Shown: positions 35,239 through 46,391 of the stretch, one piece after another | Layout of the letters: each line of letters starts with the position of its first letter | Position numbering within the stretch: position 1 is the first letter of the stretch | From: Wenzhouxiangella sp. 15190 | Lineage (GTDB): Bacteria; Pseudomonadota; Gammaproteobacteria; Xanthomonadales; Wenzhouxiangellaceae | Reading direction: 5' to 3' | DNA: 64,000 nt | Assembly (NCBI RefSeq): GCF_003417465.1 | Contig: NZ_QVMV01000003.1 | Span: 1 to 64,000, forward strand | Program-made: the position numbers and the translations under genes | The notes under the pieces: model-generated | Told to the model about the DNA's origin: nothing | Database searches by the model: none | What the model saw: the letters and a program-made list of their open reading frames with translations, nothing else

Positions 35239-35496
35239 TCAGCTTTTCAGGGACTCGACCAGGTCGATGTATTTCTGCTTCGCCTCGTCGGCATCCATGC
35301 CCTGCAGTTTCTCCCAGGCTTCGTACTTGGCCACGCCGACGAAGTCGAAAAACCCCGGCTTTTCCCCGGAGACGTCTCCTTTCGAACCCTGTTTGTACAG
35401 CGCGTAGAGTTTGAGCAGTGTGTCGTTGTCCGGACGCTGGTCAAGATTCTGGGCATCGTCGGCTGCCTGCTTGAAGCGTGTCTCCAGGTCGCTCAT
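35239..35496 (-). CDS. Acyl-CoA-binding protein (ACBP)
   Basis: An 85-residue four-helix ACBP. It shows DNDTLLKLYALYKQGSKGDV, KPGFFDFVGVAKYEAWEKLQ and a C-terminal YIDLVESL. ACBP buffers and delivers long-chain acyl-CoA; it is universal in eukaryotes but patchy in bacteria. It lies upstream of tetR on one transcript and 156 bp from the divergent acyl-CoA reductase, fitting a role in feeding acyl-CoA to wax synthesis. Confidence 0.9.
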   Translation of the reverse strand: MSDLETRFKQAADDAQNLDQRPDNDTLLKLYALYKQGSKGDVSGEKPGFFDFVGVAKYEAWEKLQGMDADEAKQKYIDLVESLKS

Positions 35497-35652
35497 CGAG
35501 TCGTTTTCCCTTTATGGTCGCCAGTATCGGTCTTTCTAGCATGCCGCCCGAAACGGGTCAACGCTTCGATTCCGGCGCTGGATGGTGGCGGAATGGGAAT
35601 TGAGTCGGTATCTTTGGGGCTGATCACAACCACGTCGCAGGGAGTGCCAGAA

Positions 35653-37641
35653 ATGAGCTATTTCGTCACCGGGGGGACCGGATTTATCGGCCGCAATCTG
35701 ATCGACCAGCTCGTCAGGCGCAAGGGAACGATCTACGTGCTGGTGCGGCGGGGTTCGAAGACCAAGTTCAACAAGCTCGTCGAAGAACGCTGGCCGGATC
35801 ACAAGCGGCGCCTGGTGGCGGTGACCGGTAACCTGACCAAGCCGGCACTCGGCGTCGGCAAGGCGGATGTTGAGCAGCTCAAGGGGAAGGTCAGGCATTT
35901 CTTCCACCTGGCCGCAGTCTATGACCTGGCGGCGGATGCCGAAAGCAATGAGGCGGCCAATATCGGTGGCACCAGGCACGCCATCGAGCTGGCCGAAAAG
36001 ATCAATGCCAAGCGTTTCCACCACACTTCATCGATAGCGGCTGCCGGCCTCTACCAGGGCACTTTCCGGGAAGACATGTTCGAGGAGGCGACGGGACTGC
36101 AGCACCCGTACTTTCGGAGCAAGCACGAGTCAGAGGGCCTGGTGCGCCGGACATGTTCCGTTCCCTGGCGGATCTACCGGCCGGGTATCGTCGTCGGTCA
36201 CTCGAAGACCGGCGAGATCGACAAGATCGACGGCCCCTACTATTTCTTCAAGCTGATTCAGAAAATGCGTCGCATGCTGCCGCCCTGGGTGCCGACGCTC
36301 GGCCTGGAGGGTAGCCGCATCAATATCGTGCCGGTCGACTTCGTCGCCCAGGCCATGGATCACATCGCCCACAAGCCCAAGCTCGACGGCCAGTGTTTTC
36401 ACCTGACCGATCCCAACCCCAAGCGCATCGGCGAGGTGATGAACCTGTTTGCCGAAGCCGCGCATGCGCCGCTGATGTCGATGCGCATCGATGCACGGCT
36501 GTTCAGTTTCATTCCGGCCCCGGTCAAGCAGGGGCTGACCATGCTTCCGCCGGTACGCCGGATCATCAAGCAGGTGCTCGAGGATCTCGGCATTCCGAAG
36601 GACATGCTCAGCTTTTTCAGCTACCCCACGCGCTTCGACAATCGCGATGCGGAAAAGGCGCTCAAGGGTTCGGGTATTTCAGTGCCGCCGCTGGAAGATT
36701 ATGCCTGGGTGCTCTGGGACTACTGGGAACGTCACCTCGATCCGGAGTTGTTCATCGACCGGTCACTGTCGGGGCAGGTGCGCGACAAGATCGTTTTGAT
36801 CACCGGCGCTTCCTCAGGTATCGGAAAGGCCACCGCCTTGATGATGGGGCAGGCCGGCGCCAAGGTCGTGATTGTCGCGCGCGGCGAGGAGGGCCTGAAG
36901 GAGACCCAGGCCGAAATCGAGGCCGACGGCGGGAAGGCCTTCTACTACACCGCCGACCTTGCCGACATGAAGCAGGGCGAGAAGCTGATCGAGCAAGTGC
37001 TGGCCGACCATGGCGCGGTCGATATCCTGGTCAACAACGCGGGCCGCTCGATTCGCCGTTCCATCCAGCTTTCCTACGACCGCTTCCACGATTACGAGCG
37101 CCTCATGCAGCTCAACTATTTCGGTTCTTTGAAGCTGATCATGGGGTTCCTGCCCGTGATGGTCGAGCGTGGCGGCGGACAGGTCATCAATATTTCGTCG
37201 ATCGGCGTGCTCTCGAACGCACCACGGTTTTCAGCCTACGTCGCGTCCAAGGCGGCCCTGGATGCATTTTCGCGTTGCGCGGCTTCGGAGTTTGCCGATA
37301 CCGGGGTGTCGTTCACCACCATCAACATGCCCCTTGTACGCACGCCGATGATCGCGCCGACCAAGATCTACGAGCACGTACCGACCATCACGCCCGAGGA
37401 TGCCGCCGACATGATCAAGCAGGCGGTCATCTACCGGCCGCAGCGGATCGCGACCAGGTTGGGCATCTTTTCCCAGGTCCTGCACGCCACAACGCCCAAG
37501 ATCGCGGAGATCGTGATGAATTCCGCGTTCCGGATGTTCCCGGACTCGGCGGCCGCCAAGGGGCGCGAGGACGAAGGTGAAGTCCAGCCGACCCAGGAGC
37601 AGGTGGCCTTCGCTTCGCTCATGCGCGGTATCCACTGGTAG
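35653..37641 (+). CDS. Fatty acyl-CoA reductase, two-domain (alcohol-forming, Marinobacter FAR type)
   Basis: A 662-residue fusion. The N-terminal extended-SDR domain has FVTGGTGFIGR at 4-14 and YFRSK active site Tyr153/Lys157. The C-terminal classical SDR domain has LITGASSGIG at 382-391, VNNAG and YVASK. Length and order match the Marinobacter enzyme (about 661 residues) that reduces acyl-CoA via aldehyde to fatty alcohol with NADPH. ATG 35653 is chosen with AGGGAG upstream; the longer ORF runs antisense through ACBP. It supplies the alcohol for the WS/DGAT. Confidence 0.88.
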   Translation: MSYFVTGGTGFIGRNLIDQLVRRKGTIYVLVRRGSKTKFNKLVEERWPDHKRRLVAVTGNLTKPALGVGKADVEQLKGKVRHFFHLAAVYDLAADAESNEAANIGGTRHAIELAEKINAKRFHHTSSIAAAGLYQGTFREDMFEEATGLQHPYFRSKHESEGLVRRTCSVPWRIYRPGIVVGHSKTGEIDKIDGPYYFFKLIQKMRRMLPPWVPTLGLEGSRINIVPVDFVAQAMDHIAHKPKLDGQCFHLTDPNPKRIGEVMNLFAEAAHAPLMSMRIDARLFSFIPAPVKQGLTMLPPVRRIIKQVLEDLGIPKDMLSFFSYPTRFDNRDAEKALKGSGISVPPLEDYAWVLWDYWERHLDPELFIDRSLSGQVRDKIVLITGASSGIGKATALMMGQAGAKVVIVARGEEGLKETQAEIEADGGKAFYYTADLADMKQGEKLIEQVLADHGAVDILVNNAGRSIRRSIQLSYDRFHDYERLMQLNYFGSLKLIMGFLPVMVERGGGQVINISSIGVLSNAPRFSAYVASKAALDAFSRCAASEFADTGVSFTTINMPLVRTPMIAPTKIYEHVPTITPEDAADMIKQAVIYRPQRIATRLGIFSQVLHATTPKIAEIVMNSAFRMFPDSAAAKGREDEGEVQPTQEQVAFASLMRGIHW

Positions 37642-37654
37642 GCGGGGATCAACC

Positions 37655-38152
37655 GTGACTCGTTTGCAGGATTTCTATCGCGTCGTGGAGGTCAGCGACG
37701 GCGACTTTCTCGCCGGCGAGATTTTTCGCCACAAGCTGGGCCATGAACTGCCCGATCGCGGTCGGCACCTCATCGGCTGCTATCGGGCCGGGCCGTTTCG
37801 ATTCGTGCCCCTGGGATACCTGCAGATCGGTCGGCATGAAACGGTCGCGTTGGTCGGAGGAGGCTGCACGGACGGCCGGGCCTTTGCGCATGTCGACGCC
37901 GGGCACGCCGCGGCCATCCGCGAAGCCGGCGGTGTCCTCTATTCGCTCCTGCGTCATGCCTTCACGCGAATGGCCGGGGACTTCGAGGCTTTTTTCGGCT
38001 ACTGCGGGGACGCCCGCGCCGAAGAAGTGGACCTGCAAGCCGGATTCGAGTACACCCGGTACAAGCACCTGCTCGCTCATTTTCATCGACCGATCGAAGC
38101 GCAGCGCAAGCAGGCACTGACCGAGGCGGTATACGAGTTGGGTCCCTTTTGA
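37655..38152 (+). CDS. Uncharacterised protein downstream of the acyl-CoA reductase
   Basis: A 165-residue soluble protein starting at GTG 37655 (TRLQDFYRVVEVSDG), 13 bp after the reductase stop and preceded by GGCGGGGAT. I do not recognise a family; there is a Gly-rich VALVGGGCTDGRAF stretch. The close spacing implies a shared transcript with the reductase and perhaps a role in wax synthesis. Confidence 0.6.
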   Translation: MTRLQDFYRVVEVSDGDFLAGEIFRHKLGHELPDRGRHLIGCYRAGPFRFVPLGYLQIGRHETVALVGGGCTDGRAFAHVDAGHAAAIREAGGVLYSLLRHAFTRMAGDFEAFFGYCGDARAEEVDLQAGFEYTRYKHLLAHFHRPIEAQRKQALTEAVYELGPF

Positions 38153-38224
38153 ATGGAAGGACGCCGCGCTTTCGAGTCCCGGATAGGGGATCCGCAAACT
38201 ACTCGCCTTTTGGCTATGGATCGG

Positions 38225-38393
38225 GCTTGAAGAATCCCAAATTTCAAGCACCCATATGCGAGGTCAATAAGGGCCGATCTGACCCGGGATTGCGGCAAAC
38301 CGCATGATCTCGCCGGCGGCCCGGTTTGGGTCATTGAAATTTCGTTCATTGGGAATTGTTTGAAATTTGGTGCTTGTGATTTGGTACTTCAAC
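38225..38393. repeat. Repeat family D with inverted partial arm (D3)
   Basis: The long arm (38322-38393, minus orientation) aligns over about 65 nt with the copy at 63438-63508 (units like CACAAGCACCAAAT and GAAATTTCAATGACC). A shorter opposite-sense arm (38225-38251, TCCCAAATTTCAAGCACC) lies about 70 nt to the left. It occupies most of the 272-bp convergent gap between the hypothetical gene and the deacetylase, which holds no other feature. Confidence 0.75.
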
Positions 38394-38424
38394 CGGCGTT
38401 GAGCCGTAACAGCAAGCCACCGAT

Positions 38425-39279
38425 TTAGCCGGTGATCGTTGACGCGGTCAGTTTCGGAGCCGCCTCATTGAGCAGGCGCTCGAGTTCCTGATCACTGGTC
38501 CAGTCGTGGCCGCAGACATAGCGTGGCAGCATCCAGCGATTGCTTCCTGCAGTGACGGGGGCCGGCTCGCACCCCAGCGCTGCTTCCAGGCCGAGATTCC
38601 CGGCGTGGCGGGGCAGGTAATCATTGACCAGGTAGTCGCTGGCCTGGCCGTAGGGGTAGGCCAGAAAGCGCGGGCGGCGACCGGCGCGATGCTCGATGTA
38701 GTCGCTGGCCTGGTCGATCTCGGCGCGGCATTCGGCGGGTGTGTCGATCAGCTTGAAGTCGCCGCGGCGGTTGTCCCGCTGGGCTGTGCGGGCCAGCGCA
38801 TCGTGGTTGTGATCCCAGCTGTGGCTTTCGATTGACATCAGGCCGCTGGCGTTCGCGGCCGACCACCAGTCGTCCGGCCAGACGCCCAGATCGAGGGTGG
38901 TTTTCCGGTCGAGCTCTTCGCGCGCCTCGGGCGAGGCAATCACGAAGGTGCTGGCGTGAACGCGATGGCGCGGCCCGATGGCGGGGGATTGGGCGAAGGC
39001 CCGAAGGCGGTTGTAGATGCTTTCTTGCGGGCCGCAAGTGGGATGTTCGAAATCATGGAAGTCCATGATCGAGCCATCATCCAGGGTCAACACCACGCTT
39101 CGCTCGGGCAAGTCGCCCGTTGCCAGGCGGCGAAGCGCGTCGGATAGCGGCAGGATGGTCCAGCCGAGCCTGTCGAGCAGCGCGAGGTTGTCACTGAACG
39201 CGATCAGGTCGTTCTCCGCCGGGGTGTTGTCGAGCACCCGGATGGAATGCCAGGTCAGAATGACGAAGCGCGCGCCCAT
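38425..39279 (-). CDS. Polysaccharide deacetylase family protein
   Basis: A 284-residue NodB-homology protein without signal peptide, starting MGARFVILTWHSIRV. It shows LTLDDGS (first motif TFDDG-like), SIESHSWDHNHDAL (metal His pair) and FLAYPYGQASDYL. It probably deacetylates an N-acetylated glycan or small substrate. It lies 16 bp downstream of the carbamoylputrescine amidase on the same strand, but a role in polyamine metabolism is not evident. Confidence 0.78.
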   Translation of the reverse strand: MGARFVILTWHSIRVLDNTPAENDLIAFSDNLALLDRLGWTILPLSDALRRLATGDLPERSVVLTLDDGSIMDFHDFEHPTCGPQESIYNRLRAFAQSPAIGPRHRVHASTFVIASPEAREELDRKTTLDLGVWPDDWWSAANASGLMSIESHSWDHNHDALARTAQRDNRRGDFKLIDTPAECRAEIDQASDYIEHRAGRRPRFLAYPYGQASDYLVNDYLPRHAGNLGLEAALGCEPAPVTAGSNRWMLPRYVCGHDWTSDQELERLLNEAAPKLTASTITG

Positions 39280-39295
39280 GGATCCCGGCTGCCGC

Positions 39296-40183
39296 TCAGT
39301 TTCGCCAGCGCTTGAGAAGATCGCCATAGGCGTCGATGCGCCGATCGCGCAGGAAGGGCCAGATGCGCCGGACTTCCTCGGAGCGGCCGAGATCGACCCG
39401 GGCGAAAACGACTTCCGCTTCGCTGCCGGCCTCGGCGAGAATCTCGCCCTGCGGGCCGGCGACCAGGCTGTGGCCCCAGAATTCCGCCTCTCGCTCTCCG
39501 CCCGAGCGGTCGGGTTCGAAACCGACCCGATTACAGGTGGCGACCGGGATCCCGTTGGCCACTGCGTGGGCCCGCTGGATTGTGCGCCAGGCATCGAGTT
39601 GACGGAGCTGTTCGGGTTCCTCGTCGTCGGGGTCGAGACCGATCGCGGTTGGATACAGCAGAACTTCCGCGCCCGCGAGGGCCATCAGCCGGGCCGCTTC
39701 CGGGTACCACTGATCCCAGCACACCAGGACGCCCAGTCTTCCTGCCGAGGTATCGATGGGTTCGAAGCCCAGGTCGCCCGGCGTGAAGTAAAACTTTTCG
39801 TTGTAGCCGGGATCGTCGGGTATGTGCATCTTGCGATAGATGCCGGCCAGGCTGCCGTCGCGTTCGAACACGAGTGCGGTATTGTGCGCAAGCCCGGCCG
39901 CCCGATGCTCGAAAATCGACCCGACCACCACCACGCCGTGATCGGCTGCCGCGTGCGAGAGCATTCGCGCGGTGGGTCCGTCGAGTGGCTCGGCCAGGTC
40001 GAACAGGGCCGGGTCCTGGTATTTGCAGAAATACTCGCTGGCATGCAGTTCCGGCAGCACGACCAGTTCGGCGCCCAGTTCGGCCGCCTCGGCGATGCCG
40101 CTGGCCGTGGTGGCTCGGTTGTCTTCGGCCTCCGGCCCCATGGCGTGCTGGATAAGGGCGATGTCGAGTTGGCGTGTGCTCAT
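39296..40183 (-). CDS. aguB: N-carbamoylputrescine amidase (nitrilase superfamily)
   Basis: A 295-residue enzyme that hydrolyses N-carbamoylputrescine to putrescine, CO2 and ammonia. The nitrilase triad is visible: Glu in VLPELHASEYFC, Lys in YRKMHIPDDPGYNEKFYF, Cys in GVLVCWDQWYPEAAR. The start at ATG 40183 overlaps the aguA stop (ATGA), so the two-step pathway is translationally coupled. Confidence 0.92.
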   Translation of the reverse strand: MSTRQLDIALIQHAMGPEAEDNRATTASGIAEAAELGAELVVLPELHASEYFCKYQDPALFDLAEPLDGPTARMLSHAAADHGVVVVGSIFEHRAAGLAHNTALVFERDGSLAGIYRKMHIPDDPGYNEKFYFTPGDLGFEPIDTSAGRLGVLVCWDQWYPEAARLMALAGAEVLLYPTAIGLDPDDEEPEQLRQLDAWRTIQRAHAVANGIPVATCNRVGFEPDRSGGEREAEFWGHSLVAGPQGEILAEAGSEAEVVFARVDLGRSEEVRRIWPFLRDRRIDAYGDLLKRWRN

Positions 40184-41166
40184 CCGAGTGCCGCCGGGAT
40201 GTGCATGCTGGCGCAATGCGGACCGCCTGATTGGGTGATCATCGTGGCTGCCGGTATGGATACCACCACTCTGTCAGGCAGGAGTTCGGCCATGATGTCG
40301 CATGCACGCTCATCATGTCGACTGCCGTAGGCGGGGACCAGGCAGCCCCCGTTGACGAACAGGAAGTTGGCGTAACTGGCAGGCAGATCGTCACCGATAT
40401 CGTCGGGGTGGGGCAGGGCGATCAAGCGGTATTCGGCATCGTCGCGCGTACGCAACGCCTCCAGCTGGCCTCGTAGCCGATTCGAGCGCTTCGCCTGCGA
40501 CTGGGTCTGGAAGACGATGGTGTCGTGGTCGGCAAACCGTGCCAGGGTGTCGATGTGACCGTCGGTGTCGTCGCCCGTCATGGGCTCGAGATCGATGCCC
40601 ATGACCTTGTCCACATTGAGCAGGTTATGCAGTTCGAAGTCGATCTCGCCCTTGTCAAGATGGGGATGGCGCATGCTCAGACAATGCCAGTTGACCAGCA
40701 GGCGACCGCGACCGTCGCTGTCAATGGCGCCGCCCTCGAGTTCGAAGAGGTACTGGCGGAACTGCATCCGGTCGAAAAGGTCGTGGCGCGACAGGTGCGT
40801 ATTGACGCGGTTGTCCAGCGAGGCCGGATACTTGCCACCCCAGCCGTTGAAGTAGAAATCGAGCGCCAGACGATACCCGGAAAATACCAGGGTGATCGGG
40901 CCGTAGTCGCGGCACCAGGTGTCGTTGTAGCGCATCGGCAGGCGATGCAGGTCGGGCCGCCGGGGCAGCCCTTCCGGGCCGGATTCGCCGGCGGAGTGCA
41001 GCAGGACGACCGGCTGGAAAGCCAGTGTGGCTTCGATCAATGCCCGGTATTCGTCCCGTATGGCTTCCAGGCTATGGTGCCAGTCGGAATCGTCTGCCGG
41101 CCAGGCGAGCAGGGTTGCGCTCTGGGTCTCCCATTCCGCCGGAAGACGGTAGTCGGTATGCGACAT
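40180..41166 (-). CDS. aguA: Agmatine deiminase
   Basis: A 328-residue guanidino-modifying enzyme that converts agmatine to N-carbamoylputrescine and ammonia. The catalytic elements are present: the RDYGP region (NDTWCRDYGPITLVF), ELEGGAIDSDG, TGDDTDGHIDTLARF (His) and the nucleophile Cys near the C-terminus in GGPHCASMHIP. Arginine decarboxylase is not in the window. Confidence 0.93.
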   Translation of the reverse strand: MSHTDYRLPAEWETQSATLLAWPADDSDWHHSLEAIRDEYRALIEATLAFQPVVLLHSAGESGPEGLPRRPDLHRLPMRYNDTWCRDYGPITLVFSGYRLALDFYFNGWGGKYPASLDNRVNTHLSRHDLFDRMQFRQYLFELEGGAIDSDGRGRLLVNWHCLSMRHPHLDKGEIDFELHNLLNVDKVMGIDLEPMTGDDTDGHIDTLARFADHDTIVFQTQSQAKRSNRLRGQLEALRTRDDAEYRLIALPHPDDIGDDLPASYANFLFVNGGCLVPAYGSRHDERACDIMAELLPDRVVVSIPAATMITQSGGPHCASMHIPAALG

Positions 41167-41187
41167 GACTGCTCGCGGCTTCCAGGG

Positions 41188-41505
41188 CTAGCGCCGAGCC
41201 TCGGCCTCTCGAACGATGGCGTCGTGGTGGAGCACGCTTTCAATGACGAGGTTGTATTCGAAAAAGACGTTGAAATCGTCGTAGACCCAGCGCGTGATCG
41301 GCGGCTCACCCACGGCCGCATGCTTTTCTTCGGGTGCGCCGTAGCGCTCCTCGACCCGGGCCTTGGTGAGCCCGTTCTGAGGGAGGTCGCGCATCATGCG
41401 CTCCTCGACCTTTTCGATCAACAGCACATCGCCGGCCATGGCGATCCCCGTCATTCCAATCAAAGCCGCCCCCAAAACCAGCTTGCCCGGTATTCTTCGC
41501 ATCAT
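41188..41505 (-). CDS. Small exported protein, BamE/SmpA-like
   Basis: A 105-residue protein with a signal peptide (residues 1-24, ending MTGIAMA before GDV). The mature domain is LTKARVEERYGAPEEKHAAV then ITRWVYDDFNVFFEYNLVI. The helix-turn 'RVEERYGAP' followed by beta strands is the SmpA/OmlA-type pattern. AGAGGA precedes ATG 41505, with a second ATG directly following. Its role is unknown. It lies 113 bp from the divergent SDR gene. Confidence 0.6.
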   Translation of the reverse strand: MMRRIPGKLVLGAALIGMTGIAMAGDVLLIEKVEERMMRDLPQNGLTKARVEERYGAPEEKHAAVGEPPITRWVYDDFNVFFEYNLVIESVLHHDAIVREAEARR

Positions 41506-41617
41506 GGCAGTTCCTCTGGTAGTGCCCTCACGGCCTGCAGTGATTTTCACAGCAAGACTAAACGTACGCGCAAAAATAGTAGCATAAGGGCCGGACCCAA
41601 AGCGGACTCTCGCAATC

Positions 41618-42286
41618 ATGAAAACAGCCGTAATTACTGGTGCAAATCGCGGTATCGGGCTCGAACTGGCCCGCCAGCTCGGCGATCGGGGTTACCGAAT
41701 CATCGCCGTCTGCCGTGAGGCGTCACCCGATCTCAAGGCGCTCGACGCCCAGGTCGAGGAGGGCATCGACATCACTGATCGCGCGAGCCTGGAGGACCTG
41801 GCCAACCGCCTGAGAGGCACGCGGATCGACCTGCTGGTCAACAACGCCGGCCTCCTGATTCCTTCGAGTCTGGACAGCATCGAGGATGAAATCGACAACT
41901 GGCGGGCCCAGTATGAAGTCAACTCCCTCGGACCCCTGCGCGTGACGCGCGCCCTGCTCAATCACCTCAACGACGGGGGCAAGGTGGCGATCGTTTCTTC
42001 GCGGGTCGGTTCCATCGCCGACAACGGTTCCGGAGGCGCCTGGGCCTATCGCATGTCCAAGGCCGCCGTGAACATGGCCGGGGTGACCCTGGCTCACGAG
42101 CTCAGGGACCGGGAGATTGCCGTCGGCCTGTTGCACCCGGGCTTCGTTCGCACGGACATGACCGGCGGTCAGGGGCACGTTGATCCCGCCGAGGCGGCTG
42201 CCGGCCTGGTCGAGCGCATCGACGAGCTGAGCATGGAAACGACCGGCAGCTTCCGCCACGCCAATGGCGAGGAATTGCCATGGTAG
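41618..42286 (+). CDS. Short-chain dehydrogenase/reductase
   Basis: A 222-residue classical SDR. It has TGANRGIG (residues 7-14), NNAG, the catalytic Ser in VSSRVGS and YRMSK (Tyr-x-x-x-Lys). The substrate is unknown; short SDRs of this shape (C-factor-like) are common beside housekeeping genes. Its TAG stop is immediately followed by repeat E2. Confidence 0.85.
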   Translation: MKTAVITGANRGIGLELARQLGDRGYRIIAVCREASPDLKALDAQVEEGIDITDRASLEDLANRLRGTRIDLLVNNAGLLIPSSLDSIEDEIDNWRAQYEVNSLGPLRVTRALLNHLNDGGKVAIVSSRVGSIADNGSGGAWAYRMSKAAVNMAGVTLAHELRDREIAVGLLHPGFVRTDMTGGQGHVDPAEAAAGLVERIDELSMETTGSFRHANGEELPW

Positions 42287-42337
42287 GACTGTAGTCTGTC
42301 GTCAGAGGTGCAGACCACAGACTACCGACTACCGACC
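42287..42337. repeat. Inverted repeat family E (E2), spans the rsgA stop codon
   Basis: The left arm 42287-42303 and right arm 42313-42329 pair at 14 of 17 positions across a 9-nt loop. The right arm continues with another GTCGGTA unit to 42337. It begins on the base after the SDR stop and contains the TAG stop and last two codons (Gly-Arg) of rsgA on the other strand. The sequence matches E1 in its 7-nt unit. Confidence 0.8.
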
Positions 42338-43204
42338 CAATCGCTCCTGCTCGGCCAGCAGGCGCAGCCAGGCTTCGTGGCGGAAGGCGGGCAGGGCGCT
42401 CGATTCGACGGCGGCGATGACGCCGCAACCCGGCTCGGAGCGGTGGCGGCAGTCGCGGAAGCGGCAGGCGGCGGCGTGCTCCGAGAATTCGGGGAAGCCG
42501 CGCTCCAGCGTCCTGGCGTCCATTTTCCAGAGCCCGTACTCCCATACCCCGGGCGTATCGATCAGCCAGCCTCCGTCCGCGTAGGGGTGGGCCGTGGCCG
42601 TGGTGGTTGTGTGTCTGCCCTTGCCGGTGACCCGTGACAGCTGCCTGGTCCGGGCTTCCAGGTCCGGAATGAGCGCATTGAGCAGCGACGACTTGCCGAC
42701 GCCGGACTGGCCGGCAAGCAGGGTGACGCCCGAGCGAATCCTTGCTTCGAGCGACGCGACGTCCAGGTCCGGCTGGCAGCGTGCCTCGATCGAGGCAAAG
42801 CCGAGTTCGGCAAGTTGGTCGAGTTCGGTAAATGGCGGCTGCTCGGGCCGCGGGAGATCGGACTTGTTGACCACGATCAGCGGTTCAATCTCGCGTATGA
42901 GGCAGGCGGCGAGGTAGCGGTGCAGCAGGTCCCGGCTGGGTGCCGGTTCGGCTGCGATAACGATCACCGCGCGGTCGAGATTGGCGGCAATCGGGCGAAA
43001 GCGGCCGCGATTATCGCCGCGGCCGAAGAGGTTTCGTCGCTCGAGAACCTCGGTCAGGGTTCCGGCGTTGTCGATCCGGACGAGATCGCCGGGCAGGGGG
43101 CGTTCGATTCGGCGTGGGAAGTGGACCGGCTTCAGTTCACCGTCGACCGCGGCTGCCCCATGATTGGCGTGCGCCTGAACAAGACGGACAGCGCCAGCGG
43201 TCAT
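42329..43204 (-). CDS. rsgA: Small-subunit ribosome maturation GTPase RsgA
   Basis: A 291-residue circularly permuted GTPase assisting late 30S assembly. An N-terminal OB domain is followed by G4 VVNKSDL, G1 LAGQSGVGKSSLLN, G3 IDTPGVWEYGL, and a C-terminal zinc finger from CRFRDCRHRSEPGC. ATG 43204 is preferred over an ORF extension that reads through the divergent orn promoter. The 3' end lies inside repeat E2. Confidence 0.93.
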   Translation of the reverse strand: MTAGAVRLVQAHANHGAAAVDGELKPVHFPRRIERPLPGDLVRIDNAGTLTEVLERRNLFGRGDNRGRFRPIAANLDRAVIVIAAEPAPSRDLLHRYLAACLIREIEPLIVVNKSDLPRPEQPPFTELDQLAELGFASIEARCQPDLDVASLEARIRSGVTLLAGQSGVGKSSLLNALIPDLEARTRQLSRVTGKGRHTTTTATAHPYADGGWLIDTPGVWEYGLWKMDARTLERGFPEFSEHAAACRFRDCRHRSEPGCGVIAAVESSALPAFRHEAWLRLLAEQERLGR

Positions 43205-43260
43205 GCGCAACGTCCGGGCTGGTATAGTGCGAAGCCGGTTTTGCAACTCCCCGCCCGGGC

Positions 43261-43809
43261 ATGAACGACAACTACCTGATCTGGATCGACCTGGAAATGA
43301 CCGGCCTTGACCCGGCCGCCGACACGATCATCGAAATCGCCACGCTGGTGACCGATGCCGATCTTGCCGAGGTGGCCGTCGGGCCGGAACTGGCGATCGC
43401 CACGCCTCGGGCGATGCTCGAGGGCATGGACGAATGGAACACGCGCACGCATACCGAGTCCGGGCTCGTGCGCCGCTGTCTTGAGTCGGAGATCGATCTG
43501 CCCGAAGCCGAGCGACGGACAATCGCTTTCCTGGAGAAGCACGTTGCGGCCGGCGTCTCGCCGATGTGCGGCAATTCCATCTGCCAGGATCGCCGTTTCA
43601 TGGCGCGTCTGATGCCCGAACTCGAAGCCTACTTTCACTACAGGAATCTCGATGTCAGCACCCTCAAGGAACTGGCGCGCCGCTGGGCGCCGCGGGTGGC
43701 CGAGGGTTTCAGCAAGGAATCCAGCCACCAGGCGCTTGAGGATATCAGGGATTCGGTCGAGGAGCTCAAGTACTATCGGCGATTCATGGGGGAGCTTGGT
43801 GGGACTTAA
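43261..43809 (+). CDS. orn: Oligoribonuclease
   Basis: A 182-residue 3'-5' exoribonuclease that degrades diribonucleotides, including pGpG. The DEDDh motifs are [12 protein letters not shown] (Asp, Glu), [10 protein letters not shown] (Asp) and [16 protein letters not shown] (His, Asp). Divergent from rsgA over 56 bp, with a TATAGT -10 near 43222. Repeat A2 begins 9 bp after the stop. Confidence 0.95.
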   Translation: MNDNYLIWIDLEMTGLDPAADTIIEIATLVTDADLAEVAVGPELAIATPRAMLEGMDEWNTRTHTESGLVRRCLESEIDLPEAERRTIAFLEKHVAAGVSPMCGNSICQDRRFMARLMPELEAYFHYRNLDVSTLKELARRWAPRVAEGFSKESSHQALEDIRDSVEELKYYRRFMGELGGT

Positions 43810-43817
43810 AATCTTGT

Positions 43818-43892
43818 AACCACGGAACTCACTGAAAACACGGAAGAGTGAAAAGGTTTTCTTTTTCCGTGCCTTCCGTGATTTCCGTGGTT
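43818..43892. repeat. Inverted repeat family A (A2)
   Basis: Arms 43818-43845 and 43865-43892 are complementary over 28 nt with a few mismatches and 19 nt between. The units are CACGGAA-type with about 10-nt period. The left arm differs by one base from the complement of the right arm of A1, 20 kb away. It lies in the convergent orn/ppsA gap. Confidence 0.85.
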
Positions 43893-43960
43893 CCGGTTGT
43901 CTTCGACAGTCGAGCCACCGGATTCCCCGACGGACGAGGTTAGACCAACCACCACCGAAC

Positions 43961-46324
<2,364 letters not shown>

Positions 46325-46391
46325 TCGAACTCCAACAGCAGCGGTTTAGACCAGCTGCTTATTGTAACCGCTTGTAGATGGCACGAGGCTC

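Noticed and set aside
35188-35652. N-terminal extension of the fatty acyl-CoA reductase frame
   Set aside because: It runs antisense through the ACBP gene and its promoter; ATG 35653 has a ribosome-binding site and begins the conserved SDR domain.
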